This document shows, one piece after another, positions 35,370 to 47,503 of a stretch of 64,000 nt of DNA. Position numbers and translations under genes: made by a program. The stretch's first letter is position 1. Each line of letters opens with the position of its first letter. Origin of the DNA: Scleroderma bovista. Lineage: Eukaryota; Basidiomycota; Agaricomycetes; Boletales; Sclerodermataceae. The notes beneath the pieces were generated by a model that worked only from the letters and a program-made list of their open reading frames with translations, was not told the DNA's origin and did no database searches. The DNA is taken from contig JAYMGJ010000001.1 of the NCBI GenBank assembly GCA_037178675.1, forward strand, positions 186,001-250,000. The letters are read 5' to 3'.

Positions 35370-36410
35370 TCATCCCTGCGATGGTCACCCAGTAAGTCCC
35401 CCCCCACTTTCAACATCACCACTGACGACTATGACTACCACCACAGTGGCGTCTGTCGGTCATCTGCTGAGTCCCCCCCCCACCGTCACCGTCACCACCA
35501 ATGACCATGACTACAACCTCCACATGGACACAACACAATGTTTGCGGCAAACTCCACCACCACTGTTGTCAACTGCATGCCCTGTTCACCACATGCTATC
35601 ACTGTTGATGATGGAATTCGTCATTGGTGCTGCTCCCATGATGCACTGTTCATGACCACATCCACTGCAAATACGATGATGTTCATTACCACCTGGTGGA
35701 CCGACAATGGAGAATGGATTGGATTGGTTCATAGTAGCTAGTTTTGTCAAGTACTGTTGATTCAATTCTATTCTGGTGGATGGTACTGTGTATTGCCTGT
35801 TGGACTGAGAAATGTAGTCTATGTTGTGCTATACTGAAGTTACAGCAGGGATACCAATTTCATGATAGAAGGTGAGGGGTCTATATCACAATATATAGTT
35901 TTGGTAGCCTCCATAGTGGCCTTGCTACATTGGATACATATTTACATGTCAGACTATGGCTACTATGGAGTACTATAGATTTTATGCATGGTGCTATATT
36001 GCCTTTATATTGGGTACTTGTCAATGGAGCTTTGACTGCTATAGAGGCTATATAGTACTATATTGCCAAGTAATTTTTTCCTGATGTAGTACCCATACCT
36101 TTGCTGCTTGTACCTTTTGGTCACTTTGATTCATACAATGTTTGTGTCAATCAATTTATATTAATTCTGTACAGTACAAAGAATAAGTACTATATACAAA
36201 TCAGGTCATTGTCATGTTGGTGGTGGCTTGTCCAGACATGGTCACATCATTGAGACAGGTGATGGGGTGACTATTGTCATCATCACTGGTGGCCACATCA
36301 TTGGCACAAAGGTGGTGGGGTGGTCATCATCTTCATGGCTGGTGAGGTGGTCATCATCACTGGTGGTGGCCATGTCATTGACACTGGTGGGTCATCGTCG
36401 CTAGTTGGTG
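35370..36410. other. no gene; AT-rich then CATCA/GGTGG-rich
   Basis: 35380-35750 is CCACC/ATGACTAC-rich. 35760-36170 is AT-rich with recurring ACTATAG/GGAGTACTATAG words. 36200-36410 is a low-complexity GGTCATCATCACTGGTGG field that resembles the interior of the CACTA-like element at 18300-18560. Confidence 0.45.
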
Positions 36411-38606
36411 CTCCTTCTTCTTTGAGCATCCACGCTCCTGTCGCTTGTGCTGACGATCTCTGTCGGGAGTCATGGCCGCACTCCGGACAACTGGCTGAGT
36501 CTCCTTCTGCTTGTTCTTTTGCTCAGGTCCTCCTCCCGTCACAGATTGTGCAATTTCAATGATTTCTGCACTTGCAATCACCGATCGTAGTGAGGATATT
36601 TCTGGATTCAGCCTGTCTCGCCAGAGGTCATGCTGTATCTCTTTCCTCAGGCCGAACCATAGCTTATGAACCTTGGTGCGCTCGTCAGCTTCTCCAATCA
36701 TATTCCATATCTCATTCAACTCGTATAGATAGTCGCGGACAGATTTATTCCCCTGATAGCAGGTGTGCAGTTTCTTCCGAAGTTTGATTCGGAAGTCGAC
36801 CGGAAAGCAGTAGTTGAAGAGCTCACGGAAGAACATCTCTAACCTCCAACGGTAAGGGTCTCCAGATACTTCTCGCATGTAGAATTCATGAGCTTTTCCC
36901 TTGAGGTAATGTGCCAATATAAATGCTCGCTTCTTTGATGGTACCTTTCCATCTTTTACATATGCTGTTCCTTCTGTTATAAAGCGATGGAACGCCTTAG
37001 AATCCACGGACCCGTCGTATTCTACGGGGGGTATCGGTTTTAATTTCATCTGTTGTTGGGACTTACGTCTTTTCGATCGAGATTTCTTTGTCCTTTGGCT
37101 ACCACGGCCTTGTGATCGGCTGTACTTGCTTCTATGTTTTCGCCGTCCACTTGAGTGGCTACTAGTAGCGCTGCTCGATGATCCCTCGGAGTCGTACGAC
37201 TGATTGTCTGTCTCCCTGGAGGATTCTCCTGATTCAGAGCTACTGCTGGGGGAGTTGCTTGAGGAGTCCTGCCTCCTTCTTCTCCTTGGCCGCCTTCGCT
37301 CTGATGAATTTGAAGATTCATCGGATGAGCTAGGACTTGGTGGTCGGTAAGCCTTCTTTTCTCTTCCTCCAAGGCACTCGAATGCTAATCCAATGTAACT
37401 TTTTGGGTCAATTTGCTCCACGGGTTCCATTGCCCGTGGGGTTCTATACCGCTTATGTCACGTCTTATCTTGTGCTATTGCTTTGTCTACTAGAGCACGG
37501 ACGGGGTCCGGTGTCTTAGCGGTTCGTCTTCCCTTCTCCCTGTTTGGTTTTGGGACCGCTTGCCTACTGTCCCCAGCCTTGTTCCTAGCTTCTGGCAACA
37601 GTACCTTGACATGTCCTTTGAACGGCAAGACCTTTGTAGGGTCTTCTGGCGATGACGCTCTTGCGGTACCTTCGGGCGATGGTGCTCGTGTGGCATGGGT
37701 TCTGCTTGAGTGTGAGTTCCTGCTGGGGATACTCCCACTTCTCAATTCTTGTTTAGCAAGTTCTTGTACTTTGTTCCAAGCAGCGATAGTGGCTCGCTGG
37801 GCCTCAACATCAGGCTCCGTGCCTTCATGACTTTTGTCAGGCTTATCTTCTTGCTCGCTTCAGGCTAATTCTTGTGCCGCCTTCCAGGATGCTAACACTT
37901 CTCGTTGTGCTTCTAAGTCCAACTCATCTTCACACGCGCTTAGGGCTCCCCAGTTGCACGGGTCCGGTCCTTTCCCTTTCAGGTTGGACGGTCCTTCACC
38001 TCGGGATGAGCTACTCTTGGTCCCTGGTTTCTTTACTCCAGCAATACTAATCACACATTGTCTCTCATGTATTTTTAGTCGCTGTTCTTTAGTCAACTGT
38101 TTTATTGCCTCTCGCACGGTATTTTCCTGCTCTAGGCCTAATCGGTTCCTCTTCGGGTTTTCCCTCTCTGGTGATCCACGATGGCTTCCCTTTGCTGGCG
38201 ACCCGTGACGGCTCTTCTTCGTCACGGTAGTCCATTCTCCCTGGTTGTCACCATCTTCATTCAAGGCTGGGGTGGAATATACACTGGTTAGAGCACTACC
38301 AGGTAGGCCTTTCACAGTTGGAGTACCACTTTTGCGGACGGCTGTTAATTCGCCAGCTACAATAGCCTCCGAAGACCTTTGTCCATCGGGATACTCCGGT
38401 GAGGGCATCCTCAAACCGGGTGAGACGTCGGACGCACAACTGGGCGCCACGTCTTTTGCCTTGACGACTTCGCTGTACAGACGAGTCGCTTCAGCAGGGG
38501 TATCTTTCCCATTGGCCGCAGCCTCGGGACTGGATGGGGCTGACCTCACGTGCACATGGGCAGTGCGGCGCAGGTTGTATCGGGTATTAATAATTCTTTC
38601 AGACAT
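36411..38606 (-). pseudogene. gag: Ty3-type Gag polyprotein, gag-only remnant
   Basis: ATG at 38606 opens MSERIINTRYNLRRTAHV. The leader is long and disordered. TGA at 37860-37862 interrupts VQELA-like repeats (KAAQELA then WNKVQELA), and one frameshift near 37440 leads to an Arg/Ser-rich stretch (RRRPRRRRRQDSSS, SRSKRRKSQQQ). The capsid core follows: PVEYDGSVDSKAFHRFITEG, AHYLKGKAHEFYMREV, RELFNYCFPVDFR and SVRDYLYELNEIWNMIG. These are classic retrotransposon Gag features. Sense is lost in a CATCA-rich field at 36411, so protease and polymerase are missing. SR-rich basic repeats instead of an obvious zinc knuckle could be the RNA-binding part. Confidence 0.75.
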
Positions 38607-39155
38607 GGTATAGTGCTTACTCGAGTATCCTGGCAGTTGATCAATCTGTAGGTCGGCGAGTAGGCGTGGTTATAGAGAGTAGAGTGAGATAGAGAGTTCC
38701 CTGGGTAGGTGAAAAATATGTAATGACGAGAGAGGTAGCTAATCTCTAATGCAGTCACACTAGAATCTTTCTCAAGCTGATACAATCACCTAGCAATGGG
38801 GACTGTGATTCAGGAAAAAGACTGCCCTACGACGACAGAGGGTATCGACTTAAATACGGTGCGGGATAGGTACGGGTAACGAGAGCGGTCTGGTAACAGT
38901 ACGGAATGAATGGACTAAAAGATAGACTAGAAGCGAGTAACGACAGGATAGAGTGAGTCCAGAACAATGATAGTATAATCAACATTAGTAACCGGAACTG
39001 GGTATCCGCTGAGTAAGGACGAGATCCTTACAAACACGTGACGACACTCGAGCAACGGACTACATTCGTTTGGAATCATTAAGTACTCATTCATTTGATA
39101 TTTTAACACTTCTTTGATTTCATTCCATTCATTCTTTCTACTGTCCCTACTAACA
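38607..39155 (-). mobile_element. putative 5' LTR and leader of the gag element
   Basis: On the minus strand this begins TGTTAGTAGGGACAG (39155) and has GTATTTAAGTC (TATA-like, about 38850) some 245 bp before the gag ATG. A possible LTR end is CGTCATTACA at 38719. No second copy is available to prove the borders and no clear primer-binding site follows. Confidence 0.35.
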
Positions 39156-39278
39156 CATACTGTTTAAGGGAGCGTGTTGTAAATTAACCAGCACGCGTTA
39201 CTAGTATTTGGGGCGCGAGACCGTGCAGCTTACATAAGCCTTCCTAGCGCACATACACAGTAGTATTTTCCTATTAGT

Positions 39279-39402
39279 CCCTCAGTAGCTTGAACATCTA
39301 CTGAGGGTAAGTAGTCCTTTACACACTCATTTCTACACATACTCACTTGTAGTAGTTACTACAGGTATTACTCTAATATAGTAGCTTGAACATCTACTGA
39401 GG
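39279..39402. repeat. hairpin CCCTCAGTAG...CTACTGAGGG with partial second copy
   Basis: A perfect 10-bp stem with a 9-nt loop (CTTGAACAT) lies at 39279-39307. The core GTAGCTTGAACATCTACTGA recurs at 39381-39402. It could be part of an LTR or an element end. Confidence 0.6.
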
Positions 39403-39493
39403 TTACTACAGGGTTACCAATTTCCTACCACAGCTTCTGTCCTCTAGGCCCACTGCAGCAACCCCCAACACACTTTTTCCAAGAAAAGGATGT

Positions 39494-40924
39494 GTGAACC
39501 CTCACAAGTGTGCACAAATGGCGAAGGCCCTACTAGAATGTCTAGCTCCCCTCTACAACCCATCCTCGAATGCCCCAAATGATGGCCTAACCCTTACACA
39601 CCACCACATAGAGAAGAACCAACGTGCTATCATCCACCGTGGAGATGAAATCATCTTCAACCCCTCAGTTACCACACACTCACTATCTGACTGCTTCAGG
39701 ATCTTTGCACCCCCCATGCCTGAGGCCCCCACACCCTTGCATCGACCAATACTCATGGCACCCCCACCCATCCAACTGACGACTTACATTGATGGCTCAT
39801 GCCTTCAAAATGGCACTGACAATGCCAGAAGCAGAGGAGGAGTGTGGTTTGCCAATGACCACCCCCTAAACAGAGTGATACGAGTTCCAGGCCACACCCA
39901 ATCTAACCAAGTCGGCGAGTTAGCAGCAGTGGTGGTTGCACTGAAATCCACACCCCGAAACGCAGACCTGACGATAGTAACAGACTCGCAATATGTTATT
40001 ACATGCCTTACTAAATCACTGCCCCAATGGGAAAACACAGGATGGTCCAGGGTACCAAACGCACCTTGGATAAAAGTGGCAGCATATGCCATGAGATGCC
40101 GATCCACCCTGACTCGATTCAGATGGGTCAAAGGACACAATGCCAACAGAGGTAATGAATGTGCAGATGCACTTGCTGCAGAAGGTGCAGCAAAACCAAT
40201 ACTGGATGACATCAATATCACCATCCCCCTACTATCGGAACCAGGAGGAATGAAGCTGAACAAACTGACCCAGGCATCTGCTTACAAGCTGATCTGTTCA
40301 CTCAACAGCCCCCCTGAATCACACCGAGCTAAGATTCTACTGGACCGCACACAAAGTGCCTTGGAATCCCTGAACGATGGCCCACCGCAGGACGAAAACA
40401 TCTGGAGGAATGTCAGGCACCCCAACATCAGGCGACCAGTCCGGACTTTCCTCCTCAGAGCTCTACACAGCTCCCTCAAAATTGGAGAATTTTGGGAGCG
40501 AATTCCAAACTATGAGCAATGCGCACAATGCTCTGTCTGTAATGAGGCAACAGAATCACTGGAACACATCCTCCTTGAATGCCCACAGGGGCACGCCAAC
40601 TTAATTTGGACAAATGCGAAATCATCTTGGCCAGCCTGCTTTGGGGCGTGGCCAGTCGTCCATTTAGGAACAATCCTGGGCTGTGGATCCCTGTCGCTAC
40701 CTGCCCTCAACCCGAACAGCCATCCTAACCCTGGCCACTCCCACATCCTCCGCCTCCTATCGGAAACTGCCCACCTCATCTGGGTGCTCCACTGCAAGCG
40801 TGTTATACAGGGAACGAACCACTCAGCCACTGCTTCCATAAACCGCTGGACCAACAAGATAAACCACCATCTGACTTTGGACTGGTTCATTGCAACTAAG
40901 TGGAACCAAAAACTGGTCACCTGA
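39494..40924 (+). CDS. RNase H domain and zinc motif of a LINE (non-LTR) element
   Basis: The open frame has 476 codons; the 5' side continues open a little further without a start (the first codon listed is GTG). RNase H active-site residues are in place: TYIDGS (Asp100), GELAAV (Glu142), TDSQYV (Asp164) and VKGHNANRGNECADAL (His215, Asp225). A CxxC...HxxxxC motif, CSVCNEATESLEHILLECP, follows, as in the C-terminus of LINE polyproteins that carry RNase H. It would remove RNA from the cDNA hybrid. Endonuclease and RT are absent, so this is a 5'-truncated copy, usual for LINEs. It ends at 40924, some 50 bp from the point where the Plavaka gene loses its C-terminus. No poly(A) tail is seen. Confidence 0.75.
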   Translation: MNPHKCAQMAKALLECLAPLYNPSSNAPNDGLTLTHHHIEKNQRAIIHRGDEIIFNPSVTTHSLSDCFRIFAPPMPEAPTPLHRPILMAPPPIQLTTYIDGSCLQNGTDNARSRGGVWFANDHPLNRVIRVPGHTQSNQVGELAAVVVALKSTPRNADLTIVTDSQYVITCLTKSLPQWENTGWSRVPNAPWIKVAAYAMRCRSTLTRFRWVKGHNANRGNECADALAAEGAAKPILDDINITIPLLSEPGGMKLNKLTQASAYKLICSLNSPPESHRAKILLDRTQSALESLNDGPPQDENIWRNVRHPNIRRPVRTFLLRALHSSLKIGEFWERIPNYEQCAQCSVCNEATESLEHILLECPQGHANLIWTNAKSSWPACFGAWPVVHLGTILGCGSLSLPALNPNSHPNPGHSHILRLLSETAHLIWVLHCKRVIQGTNHSATASINRWTNKINHHLTLDWFIATKWNQKLVT

Positions 40925-40975
40925 GAAACTGTTGAGAACACCTGGACCCCCTCACTCCTTCAAACCACCCCAGAC

Positions 40976-43900
40976 CTAGTACCGCACGACTGGATCTGGA
41001 TGACCTTCTTTGACAAAACCAATGTGGTGGAGGCAATGTGCTACAAAACCTGCTGGTGAGTTGATGCACCGACCAAACCATCGTACAAATAAAACATTCA
41101 TTCGTTTGGCTTCGTGGCTTGTTGAACCCAGTCCGAAGTAGCGCACATTCACGTGGAAGATGCGCACAACACGGGCGTACCAATATGGGTGGCGGATTTC
41201 GTCCGTCTCATGGGATAGCACCATTATGTCCGATCGTGTGCAGGGATTGATAGAGTCTTGCTCACGGCGCAAGTCGTATGTAGTATAGTTGACCCATAGG
41301 ACTTTGTGCTCGAACATGAGATTGTTGACCACAACAACATTATCTCTGTCTTCATCAGAGAAGTCATGCGGTTCGCCATCAAAGGGTTGTTCGAGGATAC
41401 GTCCGAGTAGGTGGTCCTTGAGCCATGGAAGAAAATTCTGCAAGCTCATGGGTCAGTGTGAATCTTAGCAGTGCGTAGACTGACACTCACCTCTATTGCT
41501 GGATCCCCTACAAGATTGCTCAACCATGCAGTGATATCTTGAGACCGTCGAGACGACTCTGCAATGTGGTAGTGCTCGTATGGTGATGTTCGTAACCGTC
41601 TGGGTTGAGTCTCTTCTTCACCTTGCTCCCCATTCCCAGAGATGTCAGCCTGCTCTCTAAACCGAGCATCCAGCACCCATTGCAGGTAGCGCTCCCGTGA
41701 CTCCAGTAATGTCATCGATGCCACCATCGTGTCCTTCGTTTTTGATGTCTGTGGGTATCATCGTTTGACTCGTCGATGTTGTAACTCTCCCTGTGAAAAA
41801 GAGGGTTAAAACTCTACAAGTAGTTGTGAATCAGACCTACTGTTTGCGTGGTGTAGTTGTCGGTTGTCCCAAAACGACGGATCATATTAGGGTAGTCTCC
41901 CAATGCATGGTACTTGTATGTTTGAAGGTTTAACATCTTCCATTTGGCTGTGGAGCGTGAAGCATTGGCCTTGTTGGCCTCTACACGACTGGTTTGTTGT
42001 GTTGCAAACGCCGGATTTCAACAGCCACGGGTAGTTGTCTCCTGTGGGAGTTCTCTGGTGTCGAAGCCCTCACACGTCACTTTGACAAACTGCTGCACAG
42101 AGTGGGCGAGGGTCAATGTGGCTGTGTCAAAGAATGCTAGCGTGTCGGATGTATGTAACCGCAGCTTTGCATATGCATGCCAGGCTGCTAAGTCAAAGAG
42201 TAAATTCAAAATACAATTGTTGTGTGGATCAGGGAGCAAATTCTCGAAGACAGGAATTGCACACTGTCAAGTTACTAAGTCATAGACTAAACCAGCCGAA
42301 ATTCTAATGGATATACCTGAAGTAGGTCTTCAAAGTCACGTGCAGCAAGCCTTTTCATCGCAGACGCATTCCTGTTGAATTTGCAGATGGTACCCCTTCC
42401 GAAAGGGGGAACAGCACGATAGCTCATGTACATACACCAGATTAGTACGAAATCTGAATTTCAGTATTGATAGACACACCTTTTATTTAGTTCCTGGATC
42501 CCTTGACCACCGGCTGCATAGAGAATGCGTAATAAGTGTGTAAATATTGCCTTCCAGATCCCCAGCTCGAACTCATGGAGTAAATCGATGAGCAGTAACC
42601 TGAAGAAGTTGACACCGAACTGATGGAGACGATCTGAAAAAGCATTCTTTGATAGGTGTCAGTGGGACCAAGGACTTTTCTGTATACAAAATGTGGTCAC
42701 TTACATATGTTGGCACATATGAGAACTCGTTCAACAATGCCTTGACATGGTCGCCACCAACAGAGACACCTTTCTCGAAAATCAAGCGGCGTGCAGCTGC
42801 AATGTGGTGGCGTCTGGTATCGTCATCTATTCGTGTCTTCCTGATATGATGCCTCATATCGCGTGCCATGCCCATCTTCGGTAAGTCTGTCTTTTGGATT
42901 AAGCACCGAGGGCACGGGCAGGCACCTAGGAATTTAATCCCAGCAATGAGGACCCTACAGGTGTAAAATGTGTATCAGTACATCATGTACTATTTATTAC
43001 TAAGATAGATTACTTACTTCTCTGGGTAATCAGCCGAGTAGCTAAAGAAGCATGGAAAGACTCGCCGCTGAATTCCATCAGCACAACCCACCACAATTCC
43101 ATACCGATATGCATGCATAAATTTCTTGTCAAGGAGAAGGTCCCACACGCCCTGAAACAGTTCTCGCTTGCAATGAGTATATGTTTCACCAGTTGTGGGT
43201 TCGCCAAAATGGGACATATATATTTCTTGAAAGTTATCAGGTAGCTAGGATTATGTCAGGGCCTTAATTATTGTGTCATTGATGTGGATACTTACCGTCG
43301 GGATATATGCGACATGATGGCATGCCCGCGCTGAAGGTTTACATCGTGCATACTTGGACTGGTTAGCAAAGAATAAATAGAATGGCCACATGGATGCATC
43401 ACCAAAGTTTGTAAGATGGGTGGAGTCCGACCAGACCATAAGACCAGCCACGATGCGCTCAAGATCATCTTCGGGTTCTTGTGGCAAGGCATTGATCTCC
43501 TTGTAGGCGTCGATCATCTCAGGTGATGCAAAGGACTCCGAGAAAATGTCTATGGTGCGATGGTCAGCAGTCTTCCAGTGTTGCGTGTAAGGAGTTGTGT
43601 GGAATGAGGCACTGAGCTCAGGATCTTGGAATGCAGATGTAATTACATCAGTCAGATCGTGGTGATATATGCCGTCGACTGTGATGGTGGGAGCAGCATC
43701 CTCTGATGTGAAGCATCCCTTCTCTTTTGGGAGATGGAATGATACTGACGATCCCTTCCACCCATGTTCTTCATGGAACGGATTATCCTTAGTCTGTAAA
43801 AATTTGTCGAGAAGTTTCATTTCCCGGGTATGCAAGAAACCAGCAAGATCCTTGGCATCGTAAAGTGGGTCCATCTGGATTTTTGTGAGTCGGTCGAGTT

Positions 43901-44780
43901 CCACTGCTGATTTCTGATTCGTGCCAGAGTACTGCCAGGCCATCAGGAGGCCACAGGTCGGGTTTGTAAAAGGCACAAAGATATTGCCTGGCGTGCCTGC
44001 TTCCTCACCAGGGGCCATTGCCGATTCAGGTAGAGTGACCCCTTTGGACGTATTGTCAGTGGCAAGGGTCAGCGCGTCACAGGTGGTAAGCAAAGACTCA
44101 GGGGGAATGGATGTTGGTGGATGCACATATGTGCGATAGACTCCAAAAGCATTTGGCTCCGAGATGAAGGGTTCTGGCCGCACATGGGCACCAGATCCAC
44201 TTGACGAGTGATCCGAGGTAGATGGTGAGGATGGGACTGGTACCTGGGGCACCTGCTGCAGACGGCCCTGCTGTTGACGAGCAGACAGCGGCATAAGGGC
44301 AAGGTGAGTGGAGCTTCCAGGAAGGAAGTCAACAAACCGTGCTGGCATACGAATGGGGCGACCCGAACGGTGTGAAATGATTGGTTTCTGTAATGAGGAT
44401 GGCCCTGGTTCTGGACCAAGCTGCTGGAGTACAGACATCAGTGTAGTATTGTACATGAATTATCTCAATGAGTAACTCACTGCGAAATCTGGATGGTCAT
44501 CAAAAGGGACTGCAGGCCCTGCGTCTTCAAACCCATCCGCTGCCTGATCAAATTCAATGGGATCCATCCGAGGGCTTGGGGAACGTCGACCAGCTGTCGA
44601 CATTTGGCGTGGTCTCTTCTCATCTTGCGCATGTTTCAACTTGGATGATTTGTGTTTGCGCTCAAAAACTTGGTCAGTAAATTCACGGTAGTGAAGACAC
44701 CGACTGGAATGTGCGGATAGTTGTTTCCGTGTGTTAAATGGAGTATCACACCCAAGGCAGGTGTGTGCTGAGGAGCTCAT
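40976..44780 (-). pseudogene. Plavaka-type transposase, decayed
   Basis: ATG at 44780 opens MSSSAHTCLGCDTPFNTRKQ, a C2H2-like finger usual at the start of this family. Exon 2 (44423-43296) holds WKGSSVSFHLPKEKG, then IVAGLMVWSDSTHLTNFGDA and WPFYLFFANQSKYARCKP. Later exons give CKRELFQGVWDLLLDKKFM, GIVVGCADGIQRRVFPC, CPCPRCLIQKTDLPK, FFRLLLIDLLHEFELGIWK and SAMKRLAARDFEDLLQ. The C-terminal part reads NFLPWLKDHLLGRI, WVNYTTYDLRREQDSINPC, then SDIMVLSHE and HPYWYARVVRIFHV. TGA codons lie at 42018-42020 and 41758-41760, and the C-terminus stops at 40976, about 80 residues early by my memory of the family. The family is related to KDZ/CMC transposases and moves DNA by cut and paste. A divergent DUF6698-type gene starts 650 bp away. 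Confidence 0.8.
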
Positions 44781-45428
44781 GAGGGGTGCGGTGCGGTGCG
44801 ATGGAAGGATTCGATGCATTGACTTTGAAGGCTATATACTGTGTACAAATTTAGAACTGCATACTACCTACAGTGCATCAGTCCCTGTTTCAAGATAATA
44901 GATTGCCTGTAACATACCTTATGTCCATCTACTGTGCATTGAAGCCCATACCCTATTACTCTGCAACCCACCCGATCCTGAGCGTGCGGTGTGGAGTGAT
45001 TGTGATGCTTCTGCCGAGACATGATATCAACCTTCACGAACAGTAATTAACCAGTGATACTATATGGTAGTGCAAACTCACCATACAGACTCGGAACTTG
45101 GTAAAGATGCGGCCTTCCTGGCGAAGATTTCGTGATTGCACCATGTGCCGGAAGCACAACCTGCCACCTGTGGCCTCCCTGACAGGTTGCAGTGGGGAAG
45201 TTGGTTGGTGTCGCATCCTAAACATGTTTGTTCAGTATGTGTGGGCATCAGACAAAAGAAAACATACTATCTGACATTCGGTCAGCATTGAAGTCGGTGT
45301 GCACAATTTGGCATAGGTGCTGGATTACATCAGCTGAGCCTGCTATAGGCTATAGTGGAGTCTCAAAGCCCCTTTCTTTTCTCTTCATCTCCCCTGAGTC
45401 GACCCTGAGCACCCTGAGCATTGTCGTC
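44781..45428. other. shared 5' region between divergent genes
   Basis: It contains one possible minus-strand exon (about 45220-45080: MRHQPTSPLQPVREATGGRL, ending at a GTGAGT donor) that I do not recognise. The rest has no supported coding. The TATA-like element for the right-hand gene is unclear; CTATAG at about 45347 lies 80 bp from its ATG. Confidence 0.4.
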
Positions 45429-47503
45429 ATGTCCGATGCAGACACCAGTTCTGGCTCTTCTATTCCCTCTCGTCAGAAGGGTAGAAAAGGCGGAAAACGT
45501 GTGTGACGGGAACAATCGTTATCGGGTGGGTCTGACACCCCACCACAGGCTACCAACAAGCCTAATAAGTACGTACTCAACTATAAAATCCACTGATCCA
45601 TTTGAGCAGGCATTAGAAAAGCCAGAAATGGCACTAACAACGAGGAAGAAGGCACAAACAGGTACGTGATTGGGGTCACATCGGTGATCAAGCGACTTAC
45701 CTCAAGCAGCACAAGGGCTCGCCAACCGAAGGTGTTATCTCCACACGACCAATGCCTCCACGCTGCAAGATGGATTCCACGTGGTCTCGACATGTTTTGC
45801 GATTTGGGAGAAGCGATAAAGGTCACGCTTCTTCTTGAACAGGAAGCGACTGAAGATGAAGGCGAGGGCGACTCCGAAGTGGCCAAAAGGCACAGAGCAA
45901 TCCTTGAAAGAGTGTAAGTACACAGCAGATAGCATATATGTGTGCTAATGGTACTTCAGAGATGCCGGCACACAGGAACGGTATCAACGCGTGTACAATT
46001 ATGTCCAAGATCATGCGCCCTACCTCATCAAGCTGATGAATAGCAAGAAGGGACGCAGTGAATTCAATGCACTCATTTCTGAGGTACGTGCTCCATATAT
46101 GCACTCTAATATATTATTGGCACTGCTTTAGATGGGGAAAACGATGCGACGGGTGCGGTCAGACGATGCAAGCCACCTCAAAAAGGCAATTGCGTTGTAC
46201 GCCACGCCCTACCCCGATAAAAAGGGCTTGGAGCCCCCTCTGGGTTCGGACGCAAGCCGCAGCCGAATGGGCTTCAACCACCCAGAACTTGCCCGCCTTC
46301 TCTGTCCAGTCAAGCATTTGTCCTCATTTCTCAACGATCCAACAGAGTAATGAAGATGGTCATTGCTGTAATTTTACTAATGTACTCGATTGATGTCTAG
46401 GATGCAGAAGAAGCTTCAAGATGGGCGCGTGAATGCAACCGCTGCCAACTGGCCAGCATTCCTATATTACGGCGACATCCCAGGAGAAGACTTTGACCCT
46501 GCCCGATTCGACAAAGGTTTCCTGCGTGGCTTTGTATTAGTACGAGTAAGTCTTGATTCTATCCATTATTCATTCAAGGTAATCACTTGGTCGAAAAGAT
46601 CCTCAAGCACATCTTCGTGTCTCCCTCCTCTGCATTGTCAAGCGGTGATTCAAAGTTGACTCGCCCTGGAAATGGCAAACTTCACGGCATGCGTGAAGTC
46701 ACGGCTGAGCATATCGCTTACAGTGCAGTTCACGTAGGTTGTCACTTTACCATTATTATCAGGGCTTAACTTCGTTTCAGGCTCGTTACAGTCTCACGTC
46801 CTGCGAGAAATGGAAGCAACACGACGGTGTTTTCGACTATGCCGATTTCTATTACAGAATCCTCAATTTCCTGACGTTCAAAGCCAACAAGAAGTGGTGC
46901 CAGTCGCTGTACAGTTACTTGAACAAGTGAGCATTTCCCCATGTACTAGTATGTACATAACGTGTCACCAGGGAGCTTTTCGGCGATGAACGAGGCGTTG
47001 TCGTTGGACGCACGAAGGAGATATGCAGTGAAGACGATGACCTTGCGATTATGGAGAAGCAGATTGCCGCTCGCTCAACCTCCGGTGATGAAGAGCAGTC
47101 CAGGGACGTAGCACGTCAATCACCTATGCGTCCGGAAAATCCTGTCCACCCTCCGTCGTGGGAGTACAATGCTGAGTCCATCCCTCCTTCCCCCATGTTA
47201 CCAGATCGCACCGCTTTCACCCCCCCTCCTCCTCATCATAGTAGTGAGACTCCAGAACCCCCACCACCACCACGATTGAGACGTGGTAGCAGACGCGACT
47301 ACCAACTGACCCGCCACACTGCCAGAGATGCTGGCAGCCCACTAACGCAATTAGAGGATGACGAGGATGACGACGGCCACGCAGGTGCAGTTCCACCGGG
47401 TTCCCCTGCACATACCCATAGGAAAGGCAAGATTCCCCGACGGGGCCCCACATCGTCCAACATGGAACCAGCAAAGAAGAAGGGCAAGCAGTCCCGAAAA
47501 TAG
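45429..47503 (+). CDS. DUF6698-type protein, intact ten-exon gene, 549 aa
   Basis: The model is 45429-45502, 45549-45568, 45610-45661, 45707-45913, 45960-46083, 46132-46346, 46401-46545, 46599-46733, 46781-46926 and 46972-47503. All introns are GT-AG and 45-55 bp, and the exons sum to 1650 bp without a stop. The domain reads CLHAARWIPRGLDMFCDL, ERYQRVYNYVQDHAPYLIKL, GFNHPELARLLCPVKHLSSF, LRGFVLVRILKHIFVSPSSA, LHGMREVTAEHIAYSAVHAR and DYADFYYRILNFL. I assign it to DUF6698, a basidiomycete domain of unknown function. The tail is Pro- and Ser-rich and ends with basic KKKGKQSRK, a likely nuclear signal. It is divergent from the Plavaka gene, so it may be a passenger or partner gene of that element. 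The first three exons are short and less certain. Confidence 0.75.

Noticed and set aside
46546..46600. apparent frame break in the DUF6698-type gene
   Set aside because: A 53-bp intron ending at 46598, instead of the first AG, gives LVRILKHIF and the expected family motif.
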